NCBI GenBank assembly: GCA_023954035.1
Contig: JAMLIT010000008.1
Span: 26,506-90,505 of the forward strand
DNA from: Burkholderiaceae bacterium
GTDB lineage: Bacteria > Pseudomonadota > Gammaproteobacteria > Burkholderiales > Burkholderiaceae_C
DNA: 64,000 bases
Reading direction: 5' to 3'
Below are positions 27,756-36,740 of the stretch, one piece after another. Made by a program: the position numbers and the translations under genes. The number at the start of each line of letters is the position of its first letter. Within the stretch, counting starts at the first letter, position 1. The notes under the pieces are model-generated. The model was given only the letters and a program-made list of their open reading frames with translations, searched no databases and was not told the origin of the DNA.

Positions 27756-29210
27756 TCAGCAGGTGCAATGGGCTTCTTCGGCCGTGGGGTTGTGCCAGCC
27801 GCCGTCGGCAGCAATCAAGGCATCGGCCTCCTTGGGGCCCCAGCTTGCGCGCGCATAGACGATCGCCGGGGCGTGGTCGGTCAGTACCGGATCGACTGCG
27901 CGCCATGCTGCTTCCACGGCGTCCTGGCGCGAAAACAGCGTGGGGTCGCCGGCCAGGGCATCGGTCAGCAGGCGCTCGTAGGGGGTTTGCTCGCCGGGTT
28001 CTTCCTCGATCATCACCAGTTCGCGCTGCTCGCCGACAAAGGCTTTGCCCTTTTGCTTGGCGCGGGCAGCCAGCGCAATGAGCGAATGCGGCGACAGGCG
28101 AAAGCGCAGGTAGTTGGGCTGTGCTCCGGGTGCGACGGCGTCCTCGAACAGGCGCACCGGGGGTGGCTCCAGGCGCACCAGGACCTCGCAGGCCGTATGG
28201 GCAAGGCACTTGCCCGAGCGCAGATACCAGGGCACGCCTTGCCAGCGCCAGGAATCGACATACAGGCGCAAGGCGCAGAAGGTTTCCACATCGGAATCCG
28301 GGGCCACGTGCGCCTCGCTGCGGTAGCCCTCGTACTGGCCGCGCACCAGGTCGGCGGGCGAGAGCGGGCGCATGGCGTCAAAGACCTTGAACTTTTCCGC
28401 ATCCACCGCGGCGAAATGCCGGCTGCCCGGCGGCTCCATGGCAAGCAGGGCCAGCACCTGGAACAAATGGTTTTGCACCACGTCGCGCAGGCAGCCCGCG
28501 CTTTCGTAGAAGCCGCCGCGCCCCGCCACGCCAAAATCTTCGGCCAGGGTGATCTGCACGCTGGTGACGTACTTGCGGTTCCAGATGGGTTCGAGAAAGG
28601 CGTTGGCAAAGCGGAAATACAGCAGGTTCATGATCGCTTCCTTGCCCAGGAAGTGGTCCATGCGAAAGATCGAGGTTTCGGCAAACGCTGCCTGCGCCAC
28701 CCGGTTGAGCGCGCGCGCCGAGGCCAGGTCGCGACCAAAGGGCTTTTCAATGACGATGCGTCCGCCCGCGGCCAGGCCCGACGCCTGCAGCGCCTCGATC
28801 ACGGTGGCAAACAGCGCCGGAGGAATGGCCAGGTAAAAAGCTGGGCGCTTTGCAGAGTGCAAGGCGTGCTTGAGCGCAGAAAAGGTGGCGGTATTTTTGT
28901 AGTCGCCGCTGACGTACTGCAGCCGCGCCAGAAAAGCGCCGAGAGCGGCGGCGCGCGGGTCCGGCGCGCCGGCCTCGCCCGCGCGCTGCGCGTCCGTCAC
29001 GCAAGCCCTTGCGTGCTCGCGAAATTGCTCGCTGCTCCACGGCTGCAGCGCGACGCCGATCACCGGCACATGGAGCGCGCCATGCTGCTGCATGGCGAAG
29101 AGAGCCGGCAGCACCATTTTGCGGGCCAGATCCCCGGTGGCGCCAAAGACGACGAGCGCGTCCGACGGCGCCGCGTGCGCGGCCGAAGGGGCTGGGGCTG
29201 CAGGCGTCAT
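27756..29210 (-). CDS. zwf: Glucose-6-phosphate 1-dehydrogenase
   Basis: Oxidises glucose-6-phosphate to 6-phosphogluconolactone with NAD(P). In the 484-residue protein the cofactor motif is [11 protein letters not shown], the substrate and catalytic region [15 protein letters not shown], and further blocks are [11 protein letters not shown] and [11 protein letters not shown]. Normal family length. The start at 29210 overlaps the gnd stop by 4 bp (ATGA), so translation is coupled. Confidence 0.97.
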   Translation of the reverse strand: MTPAAPAPSAAHAAPSDALVVFGATGDLARKMVLPALFAMQQHGALHVPVIGVALQPWSSEQFREHARACVTDAQRAGEAGAPDPRAAALGAFLARLQYVSGDYKNTATFSALKHALHSAKRPAFYLAIPPALFATVIEALQASGLAAGGRIVIEKPFGRDLASARALNRVAQAAFAETSIFRMDHFLGKEAIMNLLYFRFANAFLEPIWNRKYVTSVQITLAEDFGVAGRGGFYESAGCLRDVVQNHLFQVLALLAMEPPGSRHFAAVDAEKFKVFDAMRPLSPADLVRGQYEGYRSEAHVAPDSDVETFCALRLYVDSWRWQGVPWYLRSGKCLAHTACEVLVRLEPPPVRLFEDAVAPGAQPNYLRFRLSPHSLIALAARAKQKGKAFVGEQRELVMIEEEPGEQTPYERLLTDALAGDPTLFSRQDAVEAAWRAVDPVLTDHAPAIVYARASWGPKEADALIAADGGWHNPTAEEAHCTC

Positions 29211-30247
29211 ACACCGTCCTTTCTGAGCGAAGTGTCGCCGAGTTTCTCCACGTGCCCCCCAAACTCGCGGCGCATTGCCGATTGCACCCGGTTGGCAAAA
29301 TCAGCCTCGCCGCGCGAGCCAAAGCGCGCGTACAACGCGGCGCTGAGCACCGGCGCGGGAACGGCGGCGTCGATGGCGGCCTGGATGGTCCAGCGGCCCT
29401 CGCCCGAATCGGACACGCGCCCGGCGAAACCTTGCAGCTCGCGGTCCGATGCCAGGGCCTGGGCCGTCAGATCGAGAAGCCAGGAGCCGATGACGCTGCC
29501 GCGCCGCCAGAGCTCGGCGATGTCGGCAAGGTCCAGATCGTACTGGTAGCGCTCGGGATGGCGCAGCGGCGTGGTTTCTGCGTCGACCGCGTGCGTTTGC
29601 CGGCCGACGTTGGCGTGGCGCAGGATGTTGAGCCCCTCCGCATAGGCCGCCATGATTCCGTACTCGATGCCGTTGTGCACCATTTTCACGAAGTGCCCTG
29701 CGCCATGCGTGCCGCAGTGCAGCCAGCCGCGGTCGGCGGTGCTGGTGTGCGCTGCGCGCCCTGGGGTGGGCGCCGCCGCGCCGCGGCCGGGGGCCAGCGT
29801 CTCGAAAATGGGCGTCAGTCGGGCCACGGCCTCGGCCTTGCCGCCGACCATCAGGCAATAGCCCCGCGTGAGGCCGGCGACGCCGCCGCTGGTACCCACG
29901 TCGAGGTAGTGGATGCCTTGCGCCTCGAACTGCTCAGCGCGGCGCAGGTCGTCGTGGTAGTAGGAATTGCCCCCGTCGACGACCACGTCGCCCGGGCTGA
30001 GCAGGGACTGCAGCGCGTCGAGCACGCCATCGACGGCGGCGGCCGGCACCATGAGCCAGATGGCGCGGGGCGCGCTGAGTGCAGAGACAAAATTTTGCAG
30101 GCTGGTGCTGCCCGTAGCGCCCTCGGCCACCAGCGGCACTGCCGCGCCGCTCTGGTGGTCGTGCACCACGCAGGCATGCCCGCCGCGCAGCAAGCGGGTG
30201 ACCATGCTGGCCCCCATGCGTCCCAATCCAATCATTCCGAGCTGCAT
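29207..30247 (-). CDS. gnd: 6-phosphogluconate dehydrogenase (decarboxylating), short type
   Basis: Converts 6-phosphogluconate to ribulose-5-phosphate and CO2. The 346-residue protein begins [16 protein letters not shown] (Rossmann fold). It has [14 protein letters not shown], the signature [33 protein letters not shown]-type catalytic sequence and an Arg-rich C-terminus. It is much shorter than the 468-residue E. coli enzyme and belongs to the short GndA/YqeC-like branch, often NAD-dependent; the cofactor choice here is not certain. ATG 30247 is preceded by a weak gga box. First gene of gnd-zwf-pgi. Confidence 0.93.
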   Translation of the reverse strand: MQLGMIGLGRMGASMVTRLLRGGHACVVHDHQSGAAVPLVAEGATGSTSLQNFVSALSAPRAIWLMVPAAAVDGVLDALQSLLSPGDVVVDGGNSYYHDDLRRAEQFEAQGIHYLDVGTSGGVAGLTRGYCLMVGGKAEAVARLTPIFETLAPGRGAAAPTPGRAAHTSTADRGWLHCGTHGAGHFVKMVHNGIEYGIMAAYAEGLNILRHANVGRQTHAVDAETTPLRHPERYQYDLDLADIAELWRRGSVIGSWLLDLTAQALASDRELQGFAGRVSDSGEGRWTIQAAIDAAVPAPVLSAALYARFGSRGEADFANRVQSAMRREFGGHVEKLGDTSLRKDGV

Positions 30248-30431
30248 CCCATGGTCCTGTTCTTTCGCGTCGACTGGGTTTTCACTGCGTTCGCGGCTGT
30301 CGTCGGCACGGGTGTGGGGCAGTCGAGCGGGGCAACCCCGGCAGGTTCGGCCTCCGGGTGCAGCGACCATGCTAGCGCCTGCCCGCCGGCAAGCGCTGTC
30401 GGCGAAGGCCGACAGTGGTGGCTGGAGGGGC

Positions 30432-30695
30432 TCACTCCTCCCAGAAAGCTTCGATCAATGCGCCCGCCGCATCCAGCAGCCACCACTCGATCACCACGCC
30501 CCGCGGCCCCAGACCCAGAATGCCCAGCGGCCCGCGCGGCGCCGAGCGGCGCGGGCAGCGCCAGAGCTGGTCGCCCGGCTTCGCGATGGCGAGCACCGCC
30601 TGGCGCACGCTGGCGGGCACTTCGGGGGCGTGCACGTCCACGGCCCGGTCTTCGTTGACGCCGCGGTCCTGGGTTGGCGGGCTGGGTGGGGGCAT
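30432..30695 (-). CDS. Small hypothetical protein downstream of a decayed DNA methyltransferase
   Basis: An 87-residue acidic-ended protein with no recognised family. The C-terminal two thirds look protein-like (VRQAVLAIAKPGDQLWRCPR, LGILGLGPRGVVIEWWLLDA, ending IEAFWEE). The start ATG lies one base after the stop of the methyltransferase remnant, which suggests that it was the next gene of the same operon and has outlived its neighbour. It might once have belonged to a methyltransferase module; that is inference. Confidence 0.55.
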   Translation of the reverse strand: MPPPSPPTQDRGVNEDRAVDVHAPEVPASVRQAVLAIAKPGDQLWRCPRRSAPRGPLGILGLGPRGVVIEWWLLDAAGALIEAFWEE

Positions 30696-30696
30696 G

Positions 30697-31016
30697 TCAG
30701 CCTTTTTCGGCGGCGCTGCGCGCCCGGTTCAGCGCCAGCAGGCGGCGCGGGATTTCGTCGTCGGGCAGGGCGGACGTGTCGCCGTCCCAAGCATAGGCCG
30801 TCGCCACGGCAGCGCCGCGCTGCGCATGCGCGCCAGCCAGCCAGGCGGGGCGCTGAGTTTAGCGCTTGGTGAGGGTGCGCCGGGCGAGCGCTTTTTCAAA
30901 GCCCGCCTTGGCCATGTTGCGGTCGGGGCAGGGCGATGCGTCCACGCTAAGCGGCACCACTTCAGGCACGCGCTCTGTCCACTCGCGCGGTTGAGCCAGG
31001 CTTCGCGCAGAGTATC
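30697..31016 (-). pseudogene. Decayed C-terminus of a class I SAM-dependent DNA methyltransferase (MmeI/YeeA-like)
   Basis: Reading back from the TGA at 30697 the frame gives TQRPAWLAGAHAQRGAAVAT, then AYAWDGD, then RRLLALNRARSAAEKG. This is the ending seen in large MmeI-like methyltransferases (RPAWL-x-AH...A-A-YGW...LLALN). It is interrupted by an in-frame TAA at 30859-30861, where a Tyr codon is expected. Upstream, the same frame continues TERVPEVVPLSVDASP and FEKALARRTLTKR. A further part (DTLREAWLNR, about 30990-31016) lies in a different frame, indicating a frameshift. The catalytic N-terminal part is missing, so this is a dead remnant. Confidence 0.7.
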
Positions 31017-31061
31017 AGACGCTGCGCCGCCTGGGCGATGGCGGTGGACAGGCTGTCGCAA

Positions 31062-31130
31062 TGCTATCGTTTCGCTAGCTTATTGCACTACTCCCATGAG
31101 CGCTAGAGGCTCTTTTGGTCCAAATTTTTG
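31062..31130 (+). repeat. Dispersed palindromic repeat, copy 5
   Basis: Contains tttcgctagcttattgcact, then actcccatgagcgctagagg, then a tail ttggtccaaattttt. It matches the other copies in the AGCGCTAGAGGC core and the T/A-rich right end. It lies in the intergenic region between the methyltransferase remnant and tctA; no other feature was seen in 31131-31280. Confidence 0.75.
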
Positions 31131-31280
31131 CGCTGTGCATGGGCTGGGTGTGCCGGGAGCGCTCTCGCCCAAATGGCGCAGCGCCTCGATCCACCCACGT
31201 GCTGAGCACTGCATTGGGTCGCCGCCGCAATTTCTTGCGCGGAGCGCAGTACGGCTGCGCCGCTCGCCGGGCGCGGCGCA

Positions 31281-32783
31281 TCAGGCGACGGTCTTGCGTT
31301 TCATGCTGCCCCAGATCGACCAGATCAACAAGCCCGCGCAGACCGCAAGCGCCACAGCGGTGATCGGCCGCTCGACAAACACGCTGAAGCTGCCGCGCGA
31401 GAGCAGCAGCGTTCGGCGGAAGTTCTCCTCCAGCATCGGCCCCAGAATCAGGCCCAGCAACACCGGCACCACCTCCAGGCGCAGCAGCGCCATCAGAAAG
31501 CCCACGATGCCAAAGCCCAGCAAAATCCAGACGTCAAAGGTGCTGTTGCTGGTGCTGTACACGCCGATGCAGGTGAACAGCACGATGGCCGGAAACATCA
31601 GGTGGTAGGGAATGGACAGCAGCTTGACCCACATGCCGATCAGCGGAATGTTCAGGATCACCAGGAAAAGGTTACCAATCCAGAAACTCACAATCAGGCC
31701 CCAGAACAGGTCGGGGTGGCTGGTAAGCACCTGAGGGCCGGGCTGAATGCCCTGGATGGTGAGAGCCCCCAACATCAGCGCCATGATGGCGTCGCCCGGG
31801 ATGCCCAGCGTCAGCGTCGGAATGAAGGCGGTGCCCACACCGGCGTTGTTGCAGGCCTCGGGACCGGCAATCCCTTCGATCGCGCCCTTGCCGAACTGTT
31901 CCGGGTGCTTGGAAATCCGCTTTTCCATCGAATAAGACAGAAAAGTTGCCATGCCACCGCTGGTGCCAGGGAGCGAACCAAAGAACGCCCCCAGCCCGGA
32001 GCCGCGCAGCATCGGGCCGAAGGAGCGGCGCCAGTCTTCGCGCGTGGGCATCTGGTCGCGCAGCGAAAAACTTTGCTCTTGCGGCGTCACTCGTGACGTG
32101 TTGGCGCTCTTGATGACTTCGGTGATCGCAAACAGACCCATGGCCATGGCCACCAGGCTGATGCCGTCGGTCAGTTCGGGAATATCAAAAGCAAAGCGCG
32201 AGACCCCGCTGTTGATGTCGGTTCCCACGACGCCCAGGATCAAGCCGAGGAACACCATCGCTACGCCCTTGATGGGCGAACCCTGACCCACGGTGGAGGC
32301 TGCAATCAGGCCCAGCAGCATGAGCGCGCAGTATTCCGACGGCCCGAAATTCAAGGCCCAGCCTGCCAGTATCGGCGCAAAGAACATGAGCAGCACAATG
32401 CCTACGGCCGAACCCCAGAACGAGGCGACGCACTTCATGAACAAGGCGATGCCGCCGCGCCCCTGCTTGGCCATGGGGTAGCCGTCGAGCACGTCGACGG
32501 CTGCGGCCGCGTGTCCAGGCACGCCCAGCAAAATCGAGCAGGTGCCGCCTCCGTAGTCGGCACCAAAGTACACCCCGGCCAGCATGATGAGTGCCCCGGT
32601 GGCAGGCAGGTGGTAGGTGATGGGCAGCAGCAGCGAAATCGCGATCAGCGAACCCAGCCCCGGAAGTACGCCGACCAGCGTGCCCAGAAACACCCCGACA
32701 AAGCAGTACCAGAGGTTGGTGAGCGTGACCGCTTCGTTGATGCCGATGGCGAGGTTGGCACCGAAAGTTGAAAAGATGTCCAT
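31281..32783 (-). CDS. tctA: Tripartite tricarboxylate transporter, large permease TctA
   Basis: A 500-residue inner-membrane protein with about 12 hydrophobic segments. TctA signatures are clear: GVLPGLGSLIAISLLLP, the Gly-rich GVYFGADYGGGTCSILLG, LPGTSGGMATFLSYSMEK and ACNNAGVGTAFIPTLTLGIP. It moves carboxylates using the cation gradient with TctB and a periplasmic TctC. It lies 3 bp after tctB on the minus strand. The ligand may be the compound handled by the surrounding CoA-pathway genes. Confidence 0.95.
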   Translation of the reverse strand: MDIFSTFGANLAIGINEAVTLTNLWYCFVGVFLGTLVGVLPGLGSLIAISLLLPITYHLPATGALIMLAGVYFGADYGGGTCSILLGVPGHAAAAVDVLDGYPMAKQGRGGIALFMKCVASFWGSAVGIVLLMFFAPILAGWALNFGPSEYCALMLLGLIAASTVGQGSPIKGVAMVFLGLILGVVGTDINSGVSRFAFDIPELTDGISLVAMAMGLFAITEVIKSANTSRVTPQEQSFSLRDQMPTREDWRRSFGPMLRGSGLGAFFGSLPGTSGGMATFLSYSMEKRISKHPEQFGKGAIEGIAGPEACNNAGVGTAFIPTLTLGIPGDAIMALMLGALTIQGIQPGPQVLTSHPDLFWGLIVSFWIGNLFLVILNIPLIGMWVKLLSIPYHLMFPAIVLFTCIGVYSTSNSTFDVWILLGFGIVGFLMALLRLEVVPVLLGLILGPMLEENFRRTLLLSRGSFSVFVERPITAVALAVCAGLLIWSIWGSMKRKTVA

Positions 32784-32786
32784 GGC

Positions 32787-33242
32787 CTAGAACCCCCAGG
32801 CAAAGGCGGGCAGAGTCATCTGCAGGCCGAAGGAAAAGATGAGCCAGGCGAGAACCGAAAGGGACACACCCAGCACCAGGGCACGCGCCGGTCGAAAGCT
32901 GTTGCTTCCCGAGGCGGTGACGATGACCATCAGGATGGTGGTGGGGATGAGCCCGATGCGCGTGATCAACAAGGCAAACAGCGCCACCGCAGCGATGACG
33001 GCGATGAAGGGTCGGGGCGTGAAGGGCGGCGGTTTGAGCACGTGCACGACGTGGCGAAACGAGAGCGCCGCAATGACCAGGCCCAGAAACGCCAGGATCG
33101 CCCCGAGCAGCGTGGGGAAGTAGCCTGGTCCCATGCGGGCGGCATCGCCCACTTGGTAGTGGCTCGATGCGTACAAGCTCACAGAACCGCCGATGGCCAC
33201 CATGAGGACGCCGGCGATCAGGTCGCGGATATCAGGTTTCAC
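32787..33242 (-). CDS. tctB: Tripartite tricarboxylate transporter, small permease TctB
   Basis: A 151-residue membrane protein with four hydrophobic segments (LIAGVLMVAIGGSVSLYAS, LLGAILAFLGLVIAAL, IAVIAAVALFALLI, LVLGVSLSVLAWLIFSFGL) and MGPGYFPTLLG, typical of TctB. The start is taken as GTG 33242, which has ggag 6 bp upstream and gives the normal length. The frame stays open to 33479 but that part is not TctB-like. First gene of tctBA, divergent from the tctC array. Confidence 0.9.
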   Translation of the reverse strand: MKPDIRDLIAGVLMVAIGGSVSLYASSHYQVGDAARMGPGYFPTLLGAILAFLGLVIAALSFRHVVHVLKPPPFTPRPFIAVIAAVALFALLITRIGLIPTTILMVIVTASGSNSFRPARALVLGVSLSVLAWLIFSFGLQMTLPAFAWGF

Positions 33243-33555
33243 AAGTTGCTCCAAGAATGTTGGGTGACGAGCTGAGGCCGGAAATTTCCCTCGCATGGGA
33301 CTTTGCTGGGCGCGCAGCGGCTCCGGGGCGAAGTGGAACGCGAGTTGGGGCTTGCTGAGTATCACGTTGGTGACTGTATCGCGCATGCGCTGCGCGGACG
33401 GGCCATTGCGTTGCGCTCGCTCGCTCTCGACCACCTGGGCCCATGGCTCGGGTAATTGCGCATCACCGACGGTGATCACCAGCTCAAACCAGTTGTCTTC
33501 CTCGGGTTGTCATACCGTCTGAAACTGCTTGCAACCGACACGACATGGAGACGTC
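33243..33555. promoter_or_regulatory. Divergent promoter region between tctBA and the tctC array
   Basis: 313 bp between two divergent transcription units, so promoters for both should lie here. On the minus strand 33243-33515 is a single open frame with protein-like stretches (VITVGDAQLPEPWAQVVESE; MRDTVTNVILSKPQLAFHFA) but no recognised family. It may be a remnant of another gene or chance. No LysR-type T-N11-A box could be assigned with confidence. Confidence 0.45.
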
Positions 33556-34518
33556 ATGAAGATTTCCCGCTGGCTGTGTGCCCTGGCACTCGCTCTTCCG
33601 TTCGCCACCAGCGCATCCGCGCAGGATTGGCCGACCAAGCCCATCCAGGTGATCGTGCCCTTCCCGCCTGGTTCGGTGGACGCTAAGGCGCGTGTGGTGA
33701 CCGAGGCTGTCTCGAACATCCTTGGGCAACCCCTGGTCATCATCAACAAGCCCGGCGCCGGCATGCTGATCGGTACCGAGCAAATGGTTCGTTCGGCACC
33801 CGACGGCTACACCATCGGGGTCGCGGTTCAGGCAAGTACCTGGATCAGTCCGCTGATCGAGCCGAGTGCCAAGTACTCGGCCAGTGACATGACGATGCTG
33901 GGCATCGCCTACGAGGCACCCATGGTGCTTGTGGCGGCGCCAAATTCCGAGCTGCGTTCGGTACAAGACCTGCTGCGCGCCGCCCGCGCCAAGCCCGGCA
34001 AGTTGAACTTTGCCGCACCGACGGGCGGCTCGATCTTTCGGATCGCATTCGAGACGCTCAAAACCATGACGGGCATCGATGTGGCTTTCGTCCCCTACCG
34101 GGGCCTGGCGCTCGCACTCAAGGACGTCATGGGCGGTCAGGTTGAGGTGGGCTTCGCGGATACCAGCTCCCTGCCCCTGTTCCAATCCGGGCAGCTGCGG
34201 CCGCTTGCCGTGACGTCCCTCAAGCGCTGGCCGCAAATGCCGGACGTTCCCACCTTTCTGGAACTCGGCATTGCACTGGACACGCAGTCCTGGCTGGGGT
34301 TTGCGGCGCCTCAGGGTTTGCCGCCTGCAGTGGAGAAGCGATTGACCTCCGCCTTGGCCGAAGCGCTCAAGAAGCCCGAGGTGCGCTCAGCCATTGAGGC
34401 CAATGGTGTTGCGTCCGTGGTTGCCGATCCCAGTCCGCAGGCGATGCGAAAGCGCATCGAGCGCGAGACGGCCGAATTCAAGAAGAACGTCAAGCCAGGC
34501 ACGATCACTTTCAACTGA
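33556..34518 (+). CDS. Bug/TctC family periplasmic solute-binding protein (1)
   Basis: A 320-residue exported binding protein. Signal peptide about 1-23, ending ATSASA. The mature N-terminus QDWPTKPIQVIVPFPPGSVD is the classic Bug motif; GQPLVIINKPGAGMLIGTE and the ligand-loop region APTGGSIFRIAFE follow. ATG 33556 has ggag 5 bp upstream. It supplies a carboxylate to the TctAB permease. It starts the array tctC1-ech1-tctC2-ech2-tctC3 and is strongly similar to copy 2 over its full length, ending in the same KKNVKPGTITFN. Confidence 0.93.
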   Translation: MKISRWLCALALALPFATSASAQDWPTKPIQVIVPFPPGSVDAKARVVTEAVSNILGQPLVIINKPGAGMLIGTEQMVRSAPDGYTIGVAVQASTWISPLIEPSAKYSASDMTMLGIAYEAPMVLVAAPNSELRSVQDLLRAARAKPGKLNFAAPTGGSIFRIAFETLKTMTGIDVAFVPYRGLALALKDVMGGQVEVGFADTSSLPLFQSGQLRPLAVTSLKRWPQMPDVPTFLELGIALDTQSWLGFAAPQGLPPAVEKRLTSALAEALKKPEVRSAIEANGVASVVADPSPQAMRKRIERETAEFKKNVKPGTITFN

Positions 34519-34574
34519 GCTGCCCGCCGCTCACGGTGTGCAGCAGCCCTTTTTTCACTTCAAGCGAGCAAGAC

Positions 34575-35447
34575 ATGGAATTCGAAACCCTGAAATACGA
34601 GAAGAACGAAGCCGGCTATGCCGTGGTCACGTTCAACCGCCCGGAGCGACTGAACGCCTTCAGCCGCAAACTCAACGAAGAGATGGATCTGGCGATCCAC
34701 GACGTCCTCACCGACGACGCCGTCAAGGTGATGATCATCACGGGTGGGCCGCGCGCCGACGGACGCCCCTGCTTCAGCGCCGGCGGTGACCTCAAGGACG
34801 ACACCCAGGGCATTCCCCGCTGGGACTACCCCGACCATGTCGGCCCGCTGCAGCGCAAAGAGGACAAACTGTTCAAGGCGAACACGGCGGCTGGCCGGCT
34901 CTGGTACAAGCGTCCACGGCTCATCTCGCCCAAGTACACGAACCTGCTCTGGTCGCCGAAGATCGTCATTGCGGCCGTTGACGGCATCGCCACCGCAGGG
35001 GGTCTCGAGATGGCGCTCGCCTGCGACATCATCATCGCGTCCGAGACAGCGCAATTCACCGACTCCCACGTCAAGAACCTGAAGATCGCCATCGGCAAAG
35101 GCTCGGTGACCACCGGACTGGCCCGGCGCGTCGGCTACAACAAGGCCCTGGAGCTGTGCCTGCTGGGCGAATTCATCGACGGCAAGGAAGCGTACCGGAT
35201 CGGCCTGGCCAACCGGGTTACCGCACCGGAGAAGCTGATGGAAGAGGCCCGCGCCATGGCCACCAAGATCGCCGGCATGCGCCAGGAGGCCGTTCAGGTG
35301 ACCAAACTGGCATGCCGCACGGCCGAGGACTCGAACCTCAATGACTCCTGGGCCAACGCCGACGAGTTGCTCGAGTGGATGACGTCCGACCCCAATTACC
35401 AAGGGCTGCAATCGGTCACATCGGAGTGGGCCAGCAAGAAGAAGTGA
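34575..35447 (+). CDS. Enoyl-CoA hydratase/isomerase family protein (copy 1)
   Basis: A 290-residue crotonase-fold enzyme. Visible: FNRPERLNAFSRKLNEEMD, an oxyanion-hole segment FSAGGDLKDD, and VDGIATAGGLEMALACDIII with the second oxyanion glycines. The usual catalytic Glu positions are replaced around SHVKNLKIAIGKGS, so hydration activity is likely but not certain; dehydratase, isomerase or hydrolase activity is possible. The protein is identical to copy 2 (36741-37613), and the genes are nearly identical in DNA. It lies 56 bp after tctC1 and is followed by a terminator. Confidence 0.9.
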   Translation: MEFETLKYEKNEAGYAVVTFNRPERLNAFSRKLNEEMDLAIHDVLTDDAVKVMIITGGPRADGRPCFSAGGDLKDDTQGIPRWDYPDHVGPLQRKEDKLFKANTAAGRLWYKRPRLISPKYTNLLWSPKIVIAAVDGIATAGGLEMALACDIIIASETAQFTDSHVKNLKIAIGKGSVTTGLARRVGYNKALELCLLGEFIDGKEAYRIGLANRVTAPEKLMEEARAMATKIAGMRQEAVQVTKLACRTAEDSNLNDSWANADELLEWMTSDPNYQGLQSVTSEWASKKK

Positions 35448-35472
35448 TGCGCTTGCACGTTCCCTGAAAAAA

Positions 35473-35506
35473 GGCCCGAACCGATCACCGGATCGGGCTT
35501 TTTTTT
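35473..35506 (+). terminator. Rho-independent terminator after enoyl-CoA hydratase copy 1
   Basis: GCCCGA (35474-35479) pairs with TCGGGC (35493-35498), with an inner cgatc/gatcg possibility, followed by eight T residues. It would end the tctC1-ech1 transcript, so tctC2 probably has its own promoter in 35507-35655. Confidence 0.75.
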
Positions 35507-35655
35507 GGCGTCTCCGGCGTCAAAGGGCCGAGGCGGCCGTTCTGCGTGCATACCGGTGGTAATCGGAGGTGGCTCACAGTTGCCTAGCGGATGCGGGCCG
35601 CAGGTTCCAATATTTGCACCAAGCCGTCTTTTTGCGGCGCGAAGGAGACGCAAGC

Positions 35656-36618
35656 ATGCTCACGCAATTGAAATGGGTCTGTACGGCGCTGTTGTTGGGC
35701 CTTGCGCCGCTGGTGCAAGCACAGGACTGGCCAACCAAGCCGATCCAGGTCATCGTGCCCTTTCCTCCCGGGTCGGTCGATGCGAAGGTGCGCATCGTCA
35801 CCGAAGAGATGTCCAGAATACTTGGCCAACCGCTTGTCATGATCAACAAGCCTGGTGCTGGCATGCTTATCGGCACCGAACAAATGGTTCGTTCGGCCCC
35901 CGATGGCTACACGATTGGGGTGGCTCTCCAGGCCAGTACCTGGATCAGCCCGCTCATCGAGACAAACGCCACCTACTCAGCAAGCGACATGACCATGCTG
36001 GGCGTCGCATACGAAGCCCCGATGGTTCTTGTCGCAGGACCGAAGACGGAAATACGCTCCGTACAAGAGCTGTTGAGCGCTGCACGCGCGAGCCCTGGCA
36101 AGTTGAACTTTGCTGCGCCCACCGGCGGCTCCATCTTTCGCATTACGTTCGAGATGCTGAAGACATTGACTGGCATCAACGTCGCCTTCGTCCCATACCG
36201 CGGCCTGGCGCTCGCACTCAAGGACATCATGGGTGGTCAGGTCGAGGTCGGTTTTGCCGACACCGGCTCGCTGCCCTTGCTTCAATCCGGCCAGCTGCGA
36301 CCCCTTGCCGTGACGTCTCTCAAACGCTGGCCGCAGCTGCCGGACGTGCCGTCCCTCCATGAATTGGGCATTCCCCTCGAATCGAAGCCGTGGGTTGGCT
36401 TCGCGGCGCCCAAGGGCTTGCCGCCCGCAGTCGAGAAGCGGCTGACTTCCGCTTTGGCGGAGGCGGTTCGCAAGCCCGAGGTGCGCTCGGCGCTTGAGGC
36501 GAACGGTTTGGCATCCATGGTGGCCGATCCAAGTTCGCAGGCCATGCGCCAGCGTATTGATGGCGAGATTGCCGAATTCAAAAAGAACGTCAAACCAGGC
36601 ACGATCACTTTTAATTAG
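35656..36618 (+). CDS. Bug/TctC family periplasmic solute-binding protein (2)
   Basis: A 320-residue paralogue of the protein at 33556, of equal length. Signal peptide ends LAPLVQA; mature start QDWPTKPIQVIVPFPPGSVD. It differs from copy 1 at roughly 50 positions spread along the chain (for example GQPLVMINKPGAGML against GQPLVIINKPGAGML) but shares every ligand-loop motif. aaggag lies 8 bp before ATG 35656. It probably binds the same or a closely related carboxylate. Confidence 0.92.
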   Translation: MLTQLKWVCTALLLGLAPLVQAQDWPTKPIQVIVPFPPGSVDAKVRIVTEEMSRILGQPLVMINKPGAGMLIGTEQMVRSAPDGYTIGVALQASTWISPLIETNATYSASDMTMLGVAYEAPMVLVAGPKTEIRSVQELLSAARASPGKLNFAAPTGGSIFRITFEMLKTLTGINVAFVPYRGLALALKDIMGGQVEVGFADTGSLPLLQSGQLRPLAVTSLKRWPQLPDVPSLHELGIPLESKPWVGFAAPKGLPPAVEKRLTSALAEAVRKPEVRSALEANGLASMVADPSSQAMRQRIDGEIAEFKKNVKPGTITFN

Positions 36619-36740
36619 TGGCCTGAGGTGAGCCTTCTCAAACCAAATATTTTGACGCTCGAAAGAATTTCTTCGGCGGTCTTGGCCGAGACCCACGGCT
36701 TGGGCAACGCCTCCCTTCTTTCACTTCAAGTGAGCAAGAC

